Origin: Madurella fahalii
Lineage: Eukaryota > Ascomycota > Sordariomycetes > Sordariales
Assembly: GCA_029876055.1 (NCBI GenBank)
Contig: CM056874.1
Span: 1,860,001-1,924,000 of the forward strand
Reading direction: 5' to 3'
DNA: 64,000 nt
Part shown: positions 10,430 through 22,358 of the stretch, in pieces
Layout: every line of letters begins with the position of its first letter
Numbering within the stretch: the stretch's first letter is position 1
Notes under the pieces: generated by a model
What the model saw: the letters and a program-made list of their open reading frames with translations, nothing else
Databases searched by the model: none
What the model was told of the DNA's origin: nothing
Position numbers and translations under genes: made by a program

Positions 10430-11690
10430 ATAAGTACCTCCCGTAAGCTAGGAGCAGAGTCGAGTCCAGGGGAAAATACCCCCCAATCACCAACAAATCC
10501 TAGACACCTTCATCGGTCGGAATCACCAGGATTTCGACCTCGTATATCTTCGTATACCCTTTCGGACTCCCGGATTCCACGTCAAGCTCCTCACTATAAT
10601 AACCTATTGGAATCAACCCGTCTTCAGATACAGCAACTAGAAACGCTGAAACAACTGTAAGAACAAGAAGAGGGTTTACTTCAGAAGCTAGGCATCCCAC
10701 TAGGCGAATCCTTACCGAAATGCAGGCGATATCGTTCTCCTTCAGCAGGTTCTAGTAACCATAATAAGGACCGAAAGGCGATCAAGGTAAAGCATCTGAT
10801 TCAGTTCCCTGACAATACCACCTATCGACGCCGTTTAGAATAGCTCTAAGATCTATAGCGAGCATTTATAGGAGACCCGAAACGGTTTAAAACGGGTATA
10901 AACCGGATCCTTTTCGCCTTAGATCAAATAGAAGAATGTCCTTATAATCGATAGTATAGTTATTACAATAATCTTCCGACAGATATATAATAAGAGGCCG
11001 AAAATAATTGGAAAACATTTGAAGATTGGATACTAAACTATATTTAAGATCTTATAGATCAAGAATCTACTATTATAAAGCAGCTTAATAATACTAAGTA
11101 ATAAGAAAACCAGTCTCCCTTAGACTTTTATCAGTACTTAGAATCCCTTAAGGCCCAATTCCCGAAGTAGGACGAAAAGGCTTATACTCTTACCTTTTAT
11201 ACGAAACTTTCGTCCGTAATTAGTAACTATATCGACTTATATATCTATAATAAGCCAGAGACTCGGGAAGAGATAGTTAAACTCGCTACCCAAATTTAAT
11301 ATAGTTTCTAGTACCGAAAATCTCAGGAAGCCCCCAAATATTCGTCCCGATATCCTTCTCATTCTTCTCCTTCATCGTATTCTTCCCTAACCTAAAAATC
11401 GTTATTTTATCTTCGAAGAGTATTATCATCCCGTTATTACCAACGAAACGTATAGTCAATAACGCTATATACGAAACCTAATAACCACCCTACGTCAACC
11501 CTATCTCATTTCAATCAGCTGAACCCTATAGACAGTTAGGGAAACCCTTTAACTTATTTTATTTATAGCAGTAACACCTATTTCACCAACGACTACCTAC
11601 AAAAAGGAGTATCAGTGAACAAAGCTACTAGGTACCCCAGTCGCCGAGGTAGGGGATTACATCTAAATCGGCGGGGAAACAGCAGATACT
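10430..11690 (+). pseudogene. gag: Chromovirus-1 gag, decayed (copy B)
   Basis: The start codon equivalent at 10430-10432 is ATA instead of ATG (copy C has ATG at 42915). An open stretch runs to 10660, Ser/Pro/Arg-rich and ending in a Leu/Gln helix, followed by a frame full of TAG/TAA stops. A zinc-knuckle position is recognisable at 11555-11596, but all three Cys codons and the His codon now read Tyr. Gag would form the virus-like particle and bind element RNA. Not translatable. Confidence 0.8.
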
Positions 11691-11699
11691 GGCGGATAT

Positions 11700-14600
11700 A
11701 AACCCCGATTATATCGGTAAAGACGATATACTAGAGGTTCCAGTTAAAGAACGAATATATACTTCTATAACCTTATTGAACTATACCCCTCAATACATTA
11801 TAGTCGATCTCGATATTAGAGTAGAGATTGATATTGTCAGTCTGGAGTTTATAAAGTAGAGGAAACTCCGATAGATCGGGATATAATTACCCCGTATTCG
11901 GTTTATAGACTATTATATTGTTGAAGCATTTGGTATTTATAAAGTTCCCTTAGAACTAACAGACTATTAAGGAATTACCAAAAGAATATATATTTCTTAT
12001 ACCGCTATCAATTACCCCCTTATTACAAACGATTCCCCTATTCTTCTTAGGATACCAAGTTTAATATCCTATAAAATCTTATTATACCTAGAAAGGAATT
12101 TATAATAGTTTATAACGGAATCGGAGTATATTCGGATTGAAAACCTAAAGAAATTCTTAAAAACATATCGAGGAGAAGCTTATATTTACTCCTTGATATA
12201 GTACCCAGATATACCGGAGGCGCTTTTTCCGGAGGAGGAAGAGGAGAATACCCCCCGAAAACCTAAAGACATCCCTCCTGAAATCTCAGACTTTATAGAT
12301 ATTATAAACTCCAGTAATATAGATATTCTACCTTCTTTCAAAAGCACTGATTATACTATTAATCTACTCCCTAATACTGTTCCTCCTATTGGACCTCTTT
12401 ACCCTCTGTTACGATATAAACTTTCGATTTTAGAGGAATATCTATATAAAAACCTAGCGAAAGGCCGTATTCGTCTATCCTAGAGTTCAGCTGCAAGTCC
12501 TATTTTATTTGTCCTAAAGAAAGATAGTACTCTATACTTATATATAGATTACTATAGACTTAACTAGATAACGGTCAAGAATCGGTACCCTTTACCGTTA
12601 ATTTCAGAACTCTTAGACCGAATATCCGGAGTAAAGTATTTTACGAAGTTAGACCTGAAAGAGGTATACTACCGGATTCGCATCTAAGAAGGAGACGAAT
12701 AGAAGACGGCTTTCTATACCCGATATAGTCTATTTGAATATCTTGTTATACCTTTTAGCCTAATAAATACTCCTACGACCTTCTAAAGTTATATTTAGAC
12801 TACTTTAGGCAGGCTACTAGATAATTGTTATATATATTATTTAAATAACATTTTAATTTTCTCTCTAAACCGGGAAACCTATACGACTTATCTCCGACAA
12901 GTCCTAGAACGCCTAAGACAAACGTAGTTATACTACAAGCCCAGTAAGTATTTATTTTATCAAGATAAAATGGAATTTCTAGGTTATATTTTAACTCCCG
13001 AAGGTATCGGTATAGATTCGGTACGAATTTAGACTATTTAAGATTAGCCTAAACTACAGTCCTATCGAGATATCCAAGTTTTCTTAGGATTTTACAATTT
13101 TTACTATCGATTTATTCGAGGTTATTCGGAAATGACATTACCGTTAAGTAATTTACTAAAGGGGTTATAGAACAGACGAAAACCGGGAACCCTCCGGTTA
13201 GAGGCCGAAGAGCGTATAGTATTCGCGCGGCTTAAAAAAGCATTTCAAGATATACCAGTTTTATATCATTTCGACCCCGAACTCCCTATCATTATTAAGA
13301 CAGATACCTCTGACTTTACAATAGGAGCTATCCTATTGCAGGTCCCGAAAGGGGGCCGAGAACGTCCCGTTATATTCTAGTCAGCGAAGTTTTCTAGACC
13401 GGCCTAGGACTATAGAACTCTTGATAAGGAGATAATAGCTATTGTAGAAGCCTTTAAGTATTAGCGATACTATATTAAAGGGAGTCGCTATAAAGTTACT
13501 ATATTTTCGGATCATAATAACCTATAAAGGTTTATAAAGCAAAATCGATTGAACGGCTGATAGGCTAGATAGTACATATATCTAGCAGAATTTGATTTTA
13601 CTATCAAGTATCAGCCTAGGAAGCGAAATCCGGCTGATAGCCCCTCGAGAAAACCAGATTACGAGGATAAAGAACGTCCTAACAGACTCGAATAGATACT
13701 TACTTTTAAAAGCAAAATTACTCGGGTAAACCGGATTAGAAAGCTAATCGCAGAAAGAAACAAGATTATCCATTATATAGAAGAGAGTAAATTAGCTTAT
13801 ACAAGAAACCCTAGCAAATCAGCTAGTACCCGGGTCGGAAAGACGACTGCAGAAGGGGTCAAAAGAGCCTACTATATACCAGAGAATAGCGAAGATACTA
13901 GTATATAGGACCCTAGTAAACTAGCTAGTTAGAAACCCGAAACAATAGGTTATCCCTTAGAAGTTACTATAGGATTACTAAGTATTTACCTATTAGGACC
14001 TTAGGATTACTAAGAAGCCGATTAGCTTAGATAGGAATAGATTATTACTCGTTAATATACGAGAGAGTATACTCGATTGGAAATAATTTATACTATAGAA
14101 CCGTCGAAATCTATAAGAGAATTGATCCTAGAGCTACAAGCTATAGATCTAGTAACTCTGAAAATTAAGGAAAGGCTAGTAAGTCCAGCCCGAAACCAGA
14201 GAGTTTTGTCCAAATAGGTATTTAGATATAAGTAAGAATTACTATATTAAAGATAATTATTCGTCCTAGCAGAGTAAGCTGTTAAACAGGAGTTATTCTA
14301 GCTTTTTTATAACAATCCGTTAGTAGGTTATTTTAATATCGAAAAGACTTTTGAACTGTTATAAAGAAAATACTTCTGGTATAGTATAACCAAAGATATT
14401 AAAGACTACTACAGAACCTGCTATACCTACCAAGTCAATAAGACAAAACGGTATAAGCTATATAGATTGCTCGAATCGTTGCCAATTCCTATACGACCTT
14501 AGAGCGAAATCACTATAGACTTTATTATAGGTTTTCCTATAATAAAGAGTCCCGATAGCTCCGAGAAGGACGTAATTCTAGTAGTTATCGATCGGTATAC

Positions 14601-15596
14601 GAAGATAAACCGATTCTTCCTAGTATCCACTACTATTACCAGCTAAGAATTAGCAGAACTTGTTTACAAAGAGATTGAACTCAAGTATAGCCCTATTGAT
14701 AGTTATATCAGTAATCGAGGTTCTGTTTTCACATTACAGTTTTAGAGCAATTTATATTACCTATAAAAGATATATAAACGGCTTTCGACCGCTTTTTACC
14801 TATAAACCGACGGGCAAATAGAGCGAGCAAATTAAACACTCATTTAATACCTCCGTTACTTCGTATACTAAAACTAAATTACCTAGGCAAATCTCCTCCT
14901 AGAAATAGAATTTATTGTCAACAGTACTGTCAATTCTATAATCAAGATAAGTCCCTTTGAAGCACTAATAGGTTATCAACCTCCGATTTCCTGCTGTATC
15001 GAGGGCGATATACAAGAGAGGAGGATACCCAGTGCAATTAAAAGAATTAAAAAACTTACTGAGCTAAGAAAATAATTAGAACAAAATTAAGCTGAAGCTA
15101 TAGCAGTCCAAAAACAATATTATAATAAGAAGTACATAAAAAAGGAGTTCAAGAATAGAAGTTTAGTATTATTATCAACCCGGAATTTGAGATTCAAGTT
15201 ACTAAGGAAATTAGTACCCAAGTTTATCAGTCTATTTCGTGTTCTAAACCGAGTTAGATCGCTGGCTTATTGTCTAGTACTCCGGATATATATAATCATT
15301 TATATAATATATTTCCTATATCAATATTAGAACCGTAGTATAGCTGAAAAGGAGATAATTCGTCTGTAATACCGATATCAGATCTTGAGGACGATAGAGG
15401 GTAGGAAGTTAAAGAGATTCGAGACGAGAGAAAATTCTAGGGTAAAACCTTCTTTTTGGTCAAATAGGTAGACTGGCCCTCGGAGTACAATTAGTAGGTA
15501 TTAGAGGAGGATATAACAAATGCACCTAAGCTAGTATCACAATTCCGAAAAGTATATGAAAACCAGCGAAAGCATAGACAACAAGATATTAATTAA
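11700..15596 (+). pseudogene. pol: Chromovirus-1 pol: PR-RT-RNaseH-integrase-chromodomain, decayed (copy B)
   Basis: Polyprotein for cDNA synthesis and integration. Visible parts: the protease site (DTG changed to DIR) near 11810-11825; an acidic linker to about 12480; RT 12500-13100 with catalytic YLDD altered to YLNN (12838-12849); RNase H starting TDTSDFTIGAIL near 13300; integrase 14300-15250 with the HHCC His changed to Tyr, then GFP and a DRYTK core and a DGQ-type motif near 14810; and a C-terminal chromodomain (FLVKWVDWPSEYNQW) at about 15450-15530. The frame ends at 15594-15596. Stops from TGG, CAA and CAG codons occur throughout. Confidence 0.92.
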
Positions 15597-15649
15597 TATC
15601 TACCTGTATAAAGCCATATCCCGGGGTATACCAGACACCAACCCCAACC

Positions 15650-16560
15650 GAAACACCCTAGAAAAACTCCCGAAAACAATATGAACCTCAGAAAATTGAG
15701 GTCGGTACCAGCTCCAAGTCAGGAGCCACCTCTACCTAAACCTACTAGACCTCTATATCCTCTACGTTAGCAGCGATCTCCTCCTTAACCTTCTTAAGAA
15801 AACGGCGTTTAGCGCCCGACTAACCTACAAAACCAATATTACTAAGTAATAGATAAGCGACAGACTGTACCTCCTAGGCACGTACCTTAGACTCGTACTA
15901 CGAAAAGTCAGTAATAACTTAGTAGAAATATAGTAATTGAGACTGATATCGGTATTATAGCCGCGGTTCCGGCTAGGGCAAGACAACTGCTATAGGCGGA
16001 GTTAGCTGTACAACGTGACTATAAAGTAATATACTATATAAGCTTGCTATCGAGATATTAGTAATTTATATACGAAGATAAGCGAGATAAATGTACTTAT
16101 AGAAGACAGCTTAGTAGCGCCGGAAATACTAAATTAGCGGCAATAAGCGGTCTCAGCGGCGTCGAAAGCCCTAACTAGATCTTTAGCGGCGGCAGCGATC
16201 TTCTTACGGCTATAGCGAGATAGTATAGAAACTTAAAGGCGATTACCCTCCTCGTCGAGCTCGCCTTTAACGTCCTCTATACGATAATCGACGATAGTAC
16301 AAGCCGCGTCGATAAGGATTATAAGGTCAATAGAGTCGCCAACTATTCCGGTAACGGCCTACAATCGTTAGCAAATCCCCCGCCAATCCACCGAAAATAT
16401 ATACAACTTACCGGCATACACAATTCTTTCTTTACATTGCAATAGGAGTAACGTGAAGAGGTCGACTGCTCGAAAGAATAGTCAATTGTAAGGACCTCGT
16501 TGGAGCGAGGGTTAGTATTTTTAAGCACCGAATAAATATATTTTATATATAGCGTGACCT
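15650..16560 (-). pseudogene. Antisense, spliced reading frame in chromovirus-1 3' region (copy B)
   Basis: Between pol and the 3' LTR the minus strand holds a coherent reading frame opposite to gag/pol. Exon 1 (about 16560-16412) reads KYIYSVLKNTNPRS.. and ends at a GTAAGT donor. The intron 16411-16359 (53 bp) has a TTTGCTAAC branch point and TAG acceptor. Exon 2 (16358-about 16090) reads AVTGIVGDSIDLIIL..VDYRIEDVKGELDEEGNRL and continues with stops only at TAA/TAG explicable from CAA/CAG. A possible second intron ends near 16030 and a third block (about 15960-15690) contains KRRFLKKVKEEIAANVED. I do not recognise the protein. The same frame and intron occur in copy C (51792-50790) and copy D. 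Confidence 0.5.
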
Positions 16561-16621
16561 CGGCGGTAGAGGCGGCGAAAGCGTCTATCGGGATAGAAAA
16601 GTAGCCGAAGCGATAACAAGA

Positions 16622-16672
16622 AGAGAGAGAGAGAGAGAGAGGAAGAGAGAGAGAGAGGGAGAGAGAGGCAAG
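16622..16672. repeat. (GA)n microsatellite
   Basis: GAGA-rich tract, present at the equivalent place in copies D (21487-21523) and C (51694-51738). It would encode a Ser/Leu-rich stretch at the N-terminus of the antisense frame. Confidence 0.85.
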
Positions 16673-17269
16673 GACAGATAGTAAGCTATATGTAGGAGCA
16701 GAGTAAAAAGTAAGCGAAATAACGTATAGAAGAGAGCCTAAAGAAGAAAAGTTTTAGAAAAGGTAGGAGAGGAGAAGGGTATTTATACCCGAGGAGAAAC
16801 GGCCAATATACGTCTGCAAATTTATAACTATATACAAGCCTTATAATTGAGCAGTTGTACAATCTTTATACATTTTGAAGTTACGAGGACAATATATAAG
16901 TTCGGATAGAAATCTAGACGATTCGGCTGTAATTCGGATCTCAGGCCCGAACCAGGAAAGTGGGACCTCAGAGCCGCGAATCCTACTACAGCCCGACAAC
17001 CGGCCGAACTTTTCCCGAAAACCTCCCAACTATAAGATAATTCATTCCTTACCCCAAACTATCGTTTCTCCTTTCCTACCACATAGCTCGTTAAAGCGGA
17101 TAGACTATAAGGTCTACCGGTTCGACATTTATCCATTTATGCGGCTACGAATAGCACTCGACGTATATCTGATATCCACCCGATGTTATCCTAAGTCTTA
17201 CCCCCTAAATTCAGACAATCCTCAGCAGTAAGGAACCTGAAGACAGGTTCTACAGAGGAGAAGATAATT

Positions 17270-17520
17270 TATAACGAGAGTCTCTAGACAAAGGTCAGGA
17301 GGACCCGCCGAATAATATTAGATAATATCACGATATAGGATAGATAAGAACCCCGTGAGGGAACTCTCTCACGCAGGGCACTTCTAATCCGTAAGGATCA
17401 GTCTCTATATAATTGATAGGAGGCTGTTCACCAAGATATCGCCCGCTGGTCCAGGTCTTTTCGGTATCAAGACATCGTAGTTCATCTCCCTCAACCTATT
17501 CCCAGAACAACCCCTTTACA
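17270..17520 (+). repeat. Chromovirus-1 3' LTR (copy B)
   Basis: 251 bp; the first dinucleotide TG is now TA (17270-17271). A purine-rich tract AGAGGAGAAGA lies immediately upstream. Confidence 0.94.
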
Positions 17521-17844
17521 AAGTTCTAGATACAGGGATACGAAACTATTACATGGATACAGATATTGATCACTTTGGTCTGTTATAGATCACAGCAATC
17601 TAGATCAGTGTCTGAATTAGTATGGTATAGGTGCCTTAGATCCGGTTCCATAGAGCCGGGTTTTATATAGTTTAGTTCTATAGACTTGGATTTCAATCTC
17701 CTAATCGTGTTTCAAAGTTAATTAAATCAATTGCAATATATATAGACTCACTTATATTACTAAGAGAATATTCGCTTAAGATTAGAGTTATAGCTTAGAG
17801 TTATATATTGCTCTTTTTATATTTTCTAAGCTTATATTATAATA
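17521..17844 (+). mobile_element. LTR family R, right portion
   Basis: Continuation of 9687-10134 after the AAGTT duplication. It ends GCTTATATTATAATA, equivalent to GCTTATATATTAACA in the copy at 55292. Total LTR-R length without the insertion is about 767 bp. Confidence 0.85.
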
Positions 17845-19157
17845 TATATAAAAAGAGATTTTAGAAGAGGAAATTTAGTTTCATTATTATTAGTCCAGAA
17901 TTTAAAGTTTAAGTTGCCGAAGAAGTTAATACCTAAGTTTATCAACCTATTCTATATCTTAAATCGAATTAAATCTCTAGCTTATAAGTTAATACTCCTA
18001 AAAAGGTACAATTGTCTATATAATATTTTTCCTATATCGATATTAGAACTATAGTATAGTCGAAAAGAAGATGATCTATCTATGATACTAATACCTAGAC
18101 TTAGAGGACAATAGAGAATAGGAAGTTAAAAAGCTCTGAAATAAGATATAATGCTAAGGTAAAACCTTCTTTTTAGTTAAGTAGATAGACTGGCCTTTAG
18201 AGTATAATCAATAGATGTCAGAGGAAGATATAATAAATATGCTAAAGTTAGTATCACAATTTCGAAAAATATATGAAAACTGGTGAAAATATAGGTAATA
18301 AGATATTAATTAATATCTACCTATATAAAACTATATCTTGGGATATCCTAGATATTAACCCCGACCGAAATAAAAGAAAAACCTTCTAAAAACTATATAA
18401 TTCTTAAAAACATGAGGTCAGTACCAATTCTAAGTTAGGAGTTATCTCTATCTAAACTTACTAGGCCTCAGTATCCTCCATATTAATAGTAATCTCTTTC
18501 TCTACTAACTTAAAAAAAGCGGTATTTAGTATCTGACTAACTTATAAAACTAATATTGCTAAGTAATAGACGAATAATATTCTATACCTCCTAGATATAT
18601 ACCTTAGATTCATATTATAAAAAGTCAGTAATAACTTAGTAGAAATAGAGTAATTAAAACTAATATCAATATTATAGCTATAGTTCTGGCTAGAGTGAAA
18701 TGACTACTATAAGCAGAGTTAGCTATATAGTATAACTATAGAGCAATATACTATATAACTTATTATCGAGGTATTACCGATTTATATATAAAATTAAATA
18801 AGATAAATGCATTTATAGAAAACAGCTTTGTAGTACCAGAAATACCGAATTAACAGTGATAAGTGGTCTCGGTAGTATTGAAAGTTCTAACTAGATCTTT
18901 AGTAGTAGCAGTAATCTTCTTACGGCTATAGCAAGACAATATAGAAACTTGAAGGCAATTACCCTCTTTCTCGAATTCACCTTAAGCGTCCTCTATATAA
19001 TGATCGACGATAGTATGAGCTGTATTAATAAGAATTATAAGGTCAATAGAGTTACTAAATATTCTAGTAGTGGCCTATAATTGTTAATAAATTCCCAGCT
19101 AATCTACTGAAAAATATATATAAACTTACCGGTAACGTATTCCACATACGAATGTGC

Positions 19158-19433
19158 TGTCAGAAACACGGTACCTCTGAATCTTGGGAAATGACAGTTT
19201 AGGGTTTTTATATGTCTTGTCTTGATTGTGTTGATTATTTTTTTTTCTTCCTTCTCTCTCGTCTATCTTTGCTAGAGAGTTTGCTCCTTTTATAGACGAG
19301 GTACGCGTACAAGATGACGTCCGTACAGTAGCGCAGTTAGCTACCAGTCTTCCTTAGCTCAATAGAGTACATGGGTTTAGCTCTCACACTAGATCCTGTG
19401 ATTCTGATCCTTTGGCACATGATCCTTTTGACA
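19158..19433 (+). mobile_element. Solo LTR, family S (inside pogo TIR)
   Basis: 276 bp, TGTCAGAAAC to CCTTTTGACA, about 90 percent alike to 7119-7398. Target duplication is TGTGC/TGTAC (19153-19157, 19434-19438), one transition apart. It splits the left inverted repeat of the family B pogo element. Confidence 0.9.
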
Positions 19434-19529
19434 TGTACCACACGGACGAATGTGCCAACAAACTACACCTTTGCAATAAAACCATCCAATGATTCCACCA
19501 AAACAGCTCAAAACAATTGAAACTACTCA

Positions 19530-21178
19530 GAATCGTCTTCTTCGCACGTCTCTACGACTATTTGACAAGTACGCGAATTATAGCCGGGTTCACCGCAGTT
19601 GCCACAACGCCGTACGCACGTCTCAGTCCTCGGCCTCCGACCACTCCTGGCCTGCATTTCCTCCCTGATCTGCACATCTACATCCCTCTGGCCTTGTAAA
19701 TCCTCCGCATCCTGTACAGTAAGTGATCCTCCATCTCGTACCCATTGTTTTTTGACCCTCTAGCGCTTGCTTAGTGCCTCATTTGCTGCCCAAAGGTCCC
19801 GGATCTCCGCTTGCATCAATACTACCTTATACATTATCTTAGACATCCCTTTTACAAGGACGTCAACCGCTTTTAAAATCTCGGTCGGGGAGTTATCTTG
19901 ATACCGGGTAATTCGAGTCTTAATGAGATTGGACTGTGAGGAGGCTTCGCTTACGTTGTTTAGTATCTTAGAAACCTAGGTGTAGGCAGTACCAGGCTGC
20001 GAGTTTGGGGGTATTAGCGTGTTAAGACGGATATCAAGCTGTGAGATCACCTTTTCGGGATCAAAAGGAATAAGTCCAGTACCTCGAAAACCTCTCTAAA
20101 TGTTATCGCGTATTATCACTATTTAGAAAGCTGTATAAAATACAGGGAAGAAGTCCTCTTTAGTGATATAGGTTATACTTGCCTATATTATCTGCTTCAT
20201 CTACTTGCCGTATACTACCTTAAGTGGGCTAAAACATCCGATATCGAGTAGCTAGAGGATATAAGAGGAGTATAGAGGTATATAGAAGGTGATGATATTG
20301 TTTTCCTTATAGTATATCTTAAAGTCAGTCGAGTAGTAGCTATTGTAGCCGTCGAGGATAAGGAGGTAATGAACTCCGGTTATTCGAGCTTTAGTATGCT
20401 TATCAAAGTACTGAACCTATTCTAGACCTCTCTCGTCAGTAGTCTAGCCATTTTCAGAGATAGCGATAACCCAATCCTTTAGTAATAAGCTATCTTTGTA
20501 CTAGGATAATAGATAATATTTGCCTTTAATAATAATAAATACCGGGATTACCTAGCTAGTCGCATTGATACTCTAGATCACTATTGTCTATTTGCAATTA
20601 CTAGACTACTTCGATTTTGCCCTACTACGTTGCTTGGAGCTTATAACAATCGTTGCAATCGAGATAACACCTATTAGAAACCCAGTCTCGTTAAAGTTGT
20701 AGATATCTGCCTCTTAGATTCCGTACTTCGCAACTATATTCTATATAAGCACGAACTAGCTACGAATAATATCCAGATCTTCCTATTTGGCCCTCTAGTA
20801 GTCGTATTTCCTATTAAAACGTATAGTGAGTTCTGAATGCTGTTTAACAAAGGTTGAAGCCCAGTTTACTCCGACGCGTCCCGTATCACATTCAGTAAAC
20901 AGTCGGTTAGCCATACCTTCTGTACCAGATAAGCGAGGAGGAAATTCTTTAGAATCTAGGTCGAGGATATATTGAACAATAACTGATTCTTCGAGGTCGG
21001 TCAATTTCCACAAGTTAGCAGGAATATCGCGTCGTGGTCGTATACTACGTTGGCAGCGACGAAGCTTTCGGTGATCCACTGAATAGATCTTGGATACGGA
21101 TCTCAAGCTTAGCTTAGGATCATTTTGCATCGCTTGAAGGGCCAAATTCAAGTGTGCCTCGTTGTTTTCCTGAGTCAT
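19530..21178 (-). pseudogene. pogo/Fot1-like transposase, family B, decayed
   Basis: The ATG is at 21178 (MTQENNEAHLNLALQAMQ). An open N-terminal frame runs to 20795 with the psq-like HTH and the CENP-B-type HTH (ANLWKLTDLEESVIVQYIL, FVKQHSELTIRFNRKYDY). The catalytic motif near 20710-20685 reads IYNFNETGF, again Asn (20702-20700) where the family has Asp. C-terminal remnants near 20100-20040 correspond to the GLVPFDPEKV-type segment, and a basic end lies near 19750. Stops throughout. Confidence 0.88.
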
Positions 21179-21490
21179 ATTGCGTTGTGAAGAAAACTAG
21201 AAGAGAAGGGAAGAGAGGCGTAGGTACAGTTTTGTGGCACATTCGTCCATATGGCACATTCGTATGTGGAGTACGTTATATATAACTCTTTCTTTACATT
21301 ATAGTAGGAGTAATACGAGGAGGTCGACTATTCGAAAGAGTAGTCAATTATAAGGACTTCGCCGGAACGAGGATTAGTATTTTTAAGTACTGAGCGAATG
21401 CATTTTATATATAGCATAACCTTAGTAGTAGAGGTGGCGAAAGCATTTTTTACGACGGAAAAGTAGCTGAAGTGACAACGAAAAGAGAGA

Positions 21491-21526
<36 letters not shown>

Positions 21527-22108
21527 CGAGGACAAGTAGTAAACTATATATAGGAGTAGAGCGAAAAGTAAGTGAAATAACGTATAGAAGAGAGCTTAAA
21601 GAAAAAAAGTTTTAGGAAAGGTAGGAGAGGAGAAGAGTATTTATACCTGAATAGGAAGGGTTAATACATATCTATAATTTGCAGTTATATATAAGCTACG
21701 TAGTTGCAAAAGTATATATATTGTTTAAGTTCTATGAAAAGAGTAATACTTAAAATTGGACGAAAATCCAGGTAATTTAGCGATAATTCAGAATACATAC
21801 TAGGACCAGAAAAGTAGGGCACTGGTACTACAGAACTATATAACCTACTAAATCTAGGTAGCAACTAAAATTTTACCGAAAACTACTCGAATATAAAAAC
21901 TTGTCACCTTTCACCAAAGTTATAATCCTTTCTCATTATATAACCTCCAGGGCAAAGAAGCTGTATAAGATACAGCGCTTCAACCCTTATCTAACTTTAC
22001 GTAGTTCGAATAGCACTCGATATTTACTCGATATCTTCCCAACTTCTACTCTTCCCTAATTTCAGATAATATAAACTGAAGAGAGGTTCTATGGAGGGGA
22101 GGATAAGT

Positions 22109-22358
22109 TATAATAAAAGCTACTAGATAAGACCAAAAGAACCAACTGAATATTGGTAGATAATGTCACTATATTAAGGTAGATAAGAACCCCATAGGAA
22201 ACCCTTTTACGTGGGAAACTTCTGATTTATAAGGATCAGTCTCTCTGTAATTAATAGGAGGCTATTCACTAAGATATCGCCTGCTAGTCTAGATCTCTTT
22301 AGTATTAAAACATCGTAGTTCATCTCCCTTAATATATTCTCAGAATAACCTCTTCACA
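22109..22358 (+). repeat. Chromovirus-1 3' LTR (copy D)
   Basis: 250 bp, strongly RIP-mutated version of the family-1 LTR (TATAATAAAAG.. to ..CTCTTCACA), preceded by a GGAGGGGAGGATAA-like purine tract. Confidence 0.88.

Larger units (their letters stand above)
10135..17520 (+). mobile_element. Full-length chromovirus family 1, copy B
   Basis: 7386-bp element with 251-bp LTRs at both ends and a perfect 5-bp target duplication AAGTT (10130-10134, 17521-17525). The order is LTR, gag, pol (PR, RT, RNase H, integrase, chromodomain), a 1.67-kb downstream region with an antisense frame, a polypurine tract (about 17255-17265) and LTR. It is inserted in LTR-R. Heavy RIP: RT YLDD reads YLNN and DTG reads DIR, with many stops. 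LTR-LTR differences are transitions. Confidence 0.96.
19140..21271 (-). mobile_element. pogo/Fot1-like DNA transposon, family B
   Basis: TA duplications at 19138-19139 and 21272-21273. TIRs are YTCCACATACGAATGTGC, followed by a second GGACGAATGTGCCA direct repeat. The length is 2132 bp, including a solo LTR of 276 bp inserted inside the left TIR; the original is about 1.85 kb. TIR sequence and transposase differ from family A. Confidence 0.92.
17845..22108 (+). pseudogene. pol: Chromovirus-1 copy D, 3' internal region
   Basis: Resumes at the integrase C-terminus (equivalent to 15130 in copy B), passes the chromodomain (about 18165-18250) and the antisense-frame region (to 19137), is interrupted by the pogo family B element (19140-21271), then continues from 21274 through a (GA)n tract to the 3' LTR. 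About 3 kb (RT, RNase H, most of integrase) is missing relative to copy B, with LTR-R at the gap. Very strongly RIP-mutated, with T/A-rich runs and stops every few codons. Confidence 0.85.
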
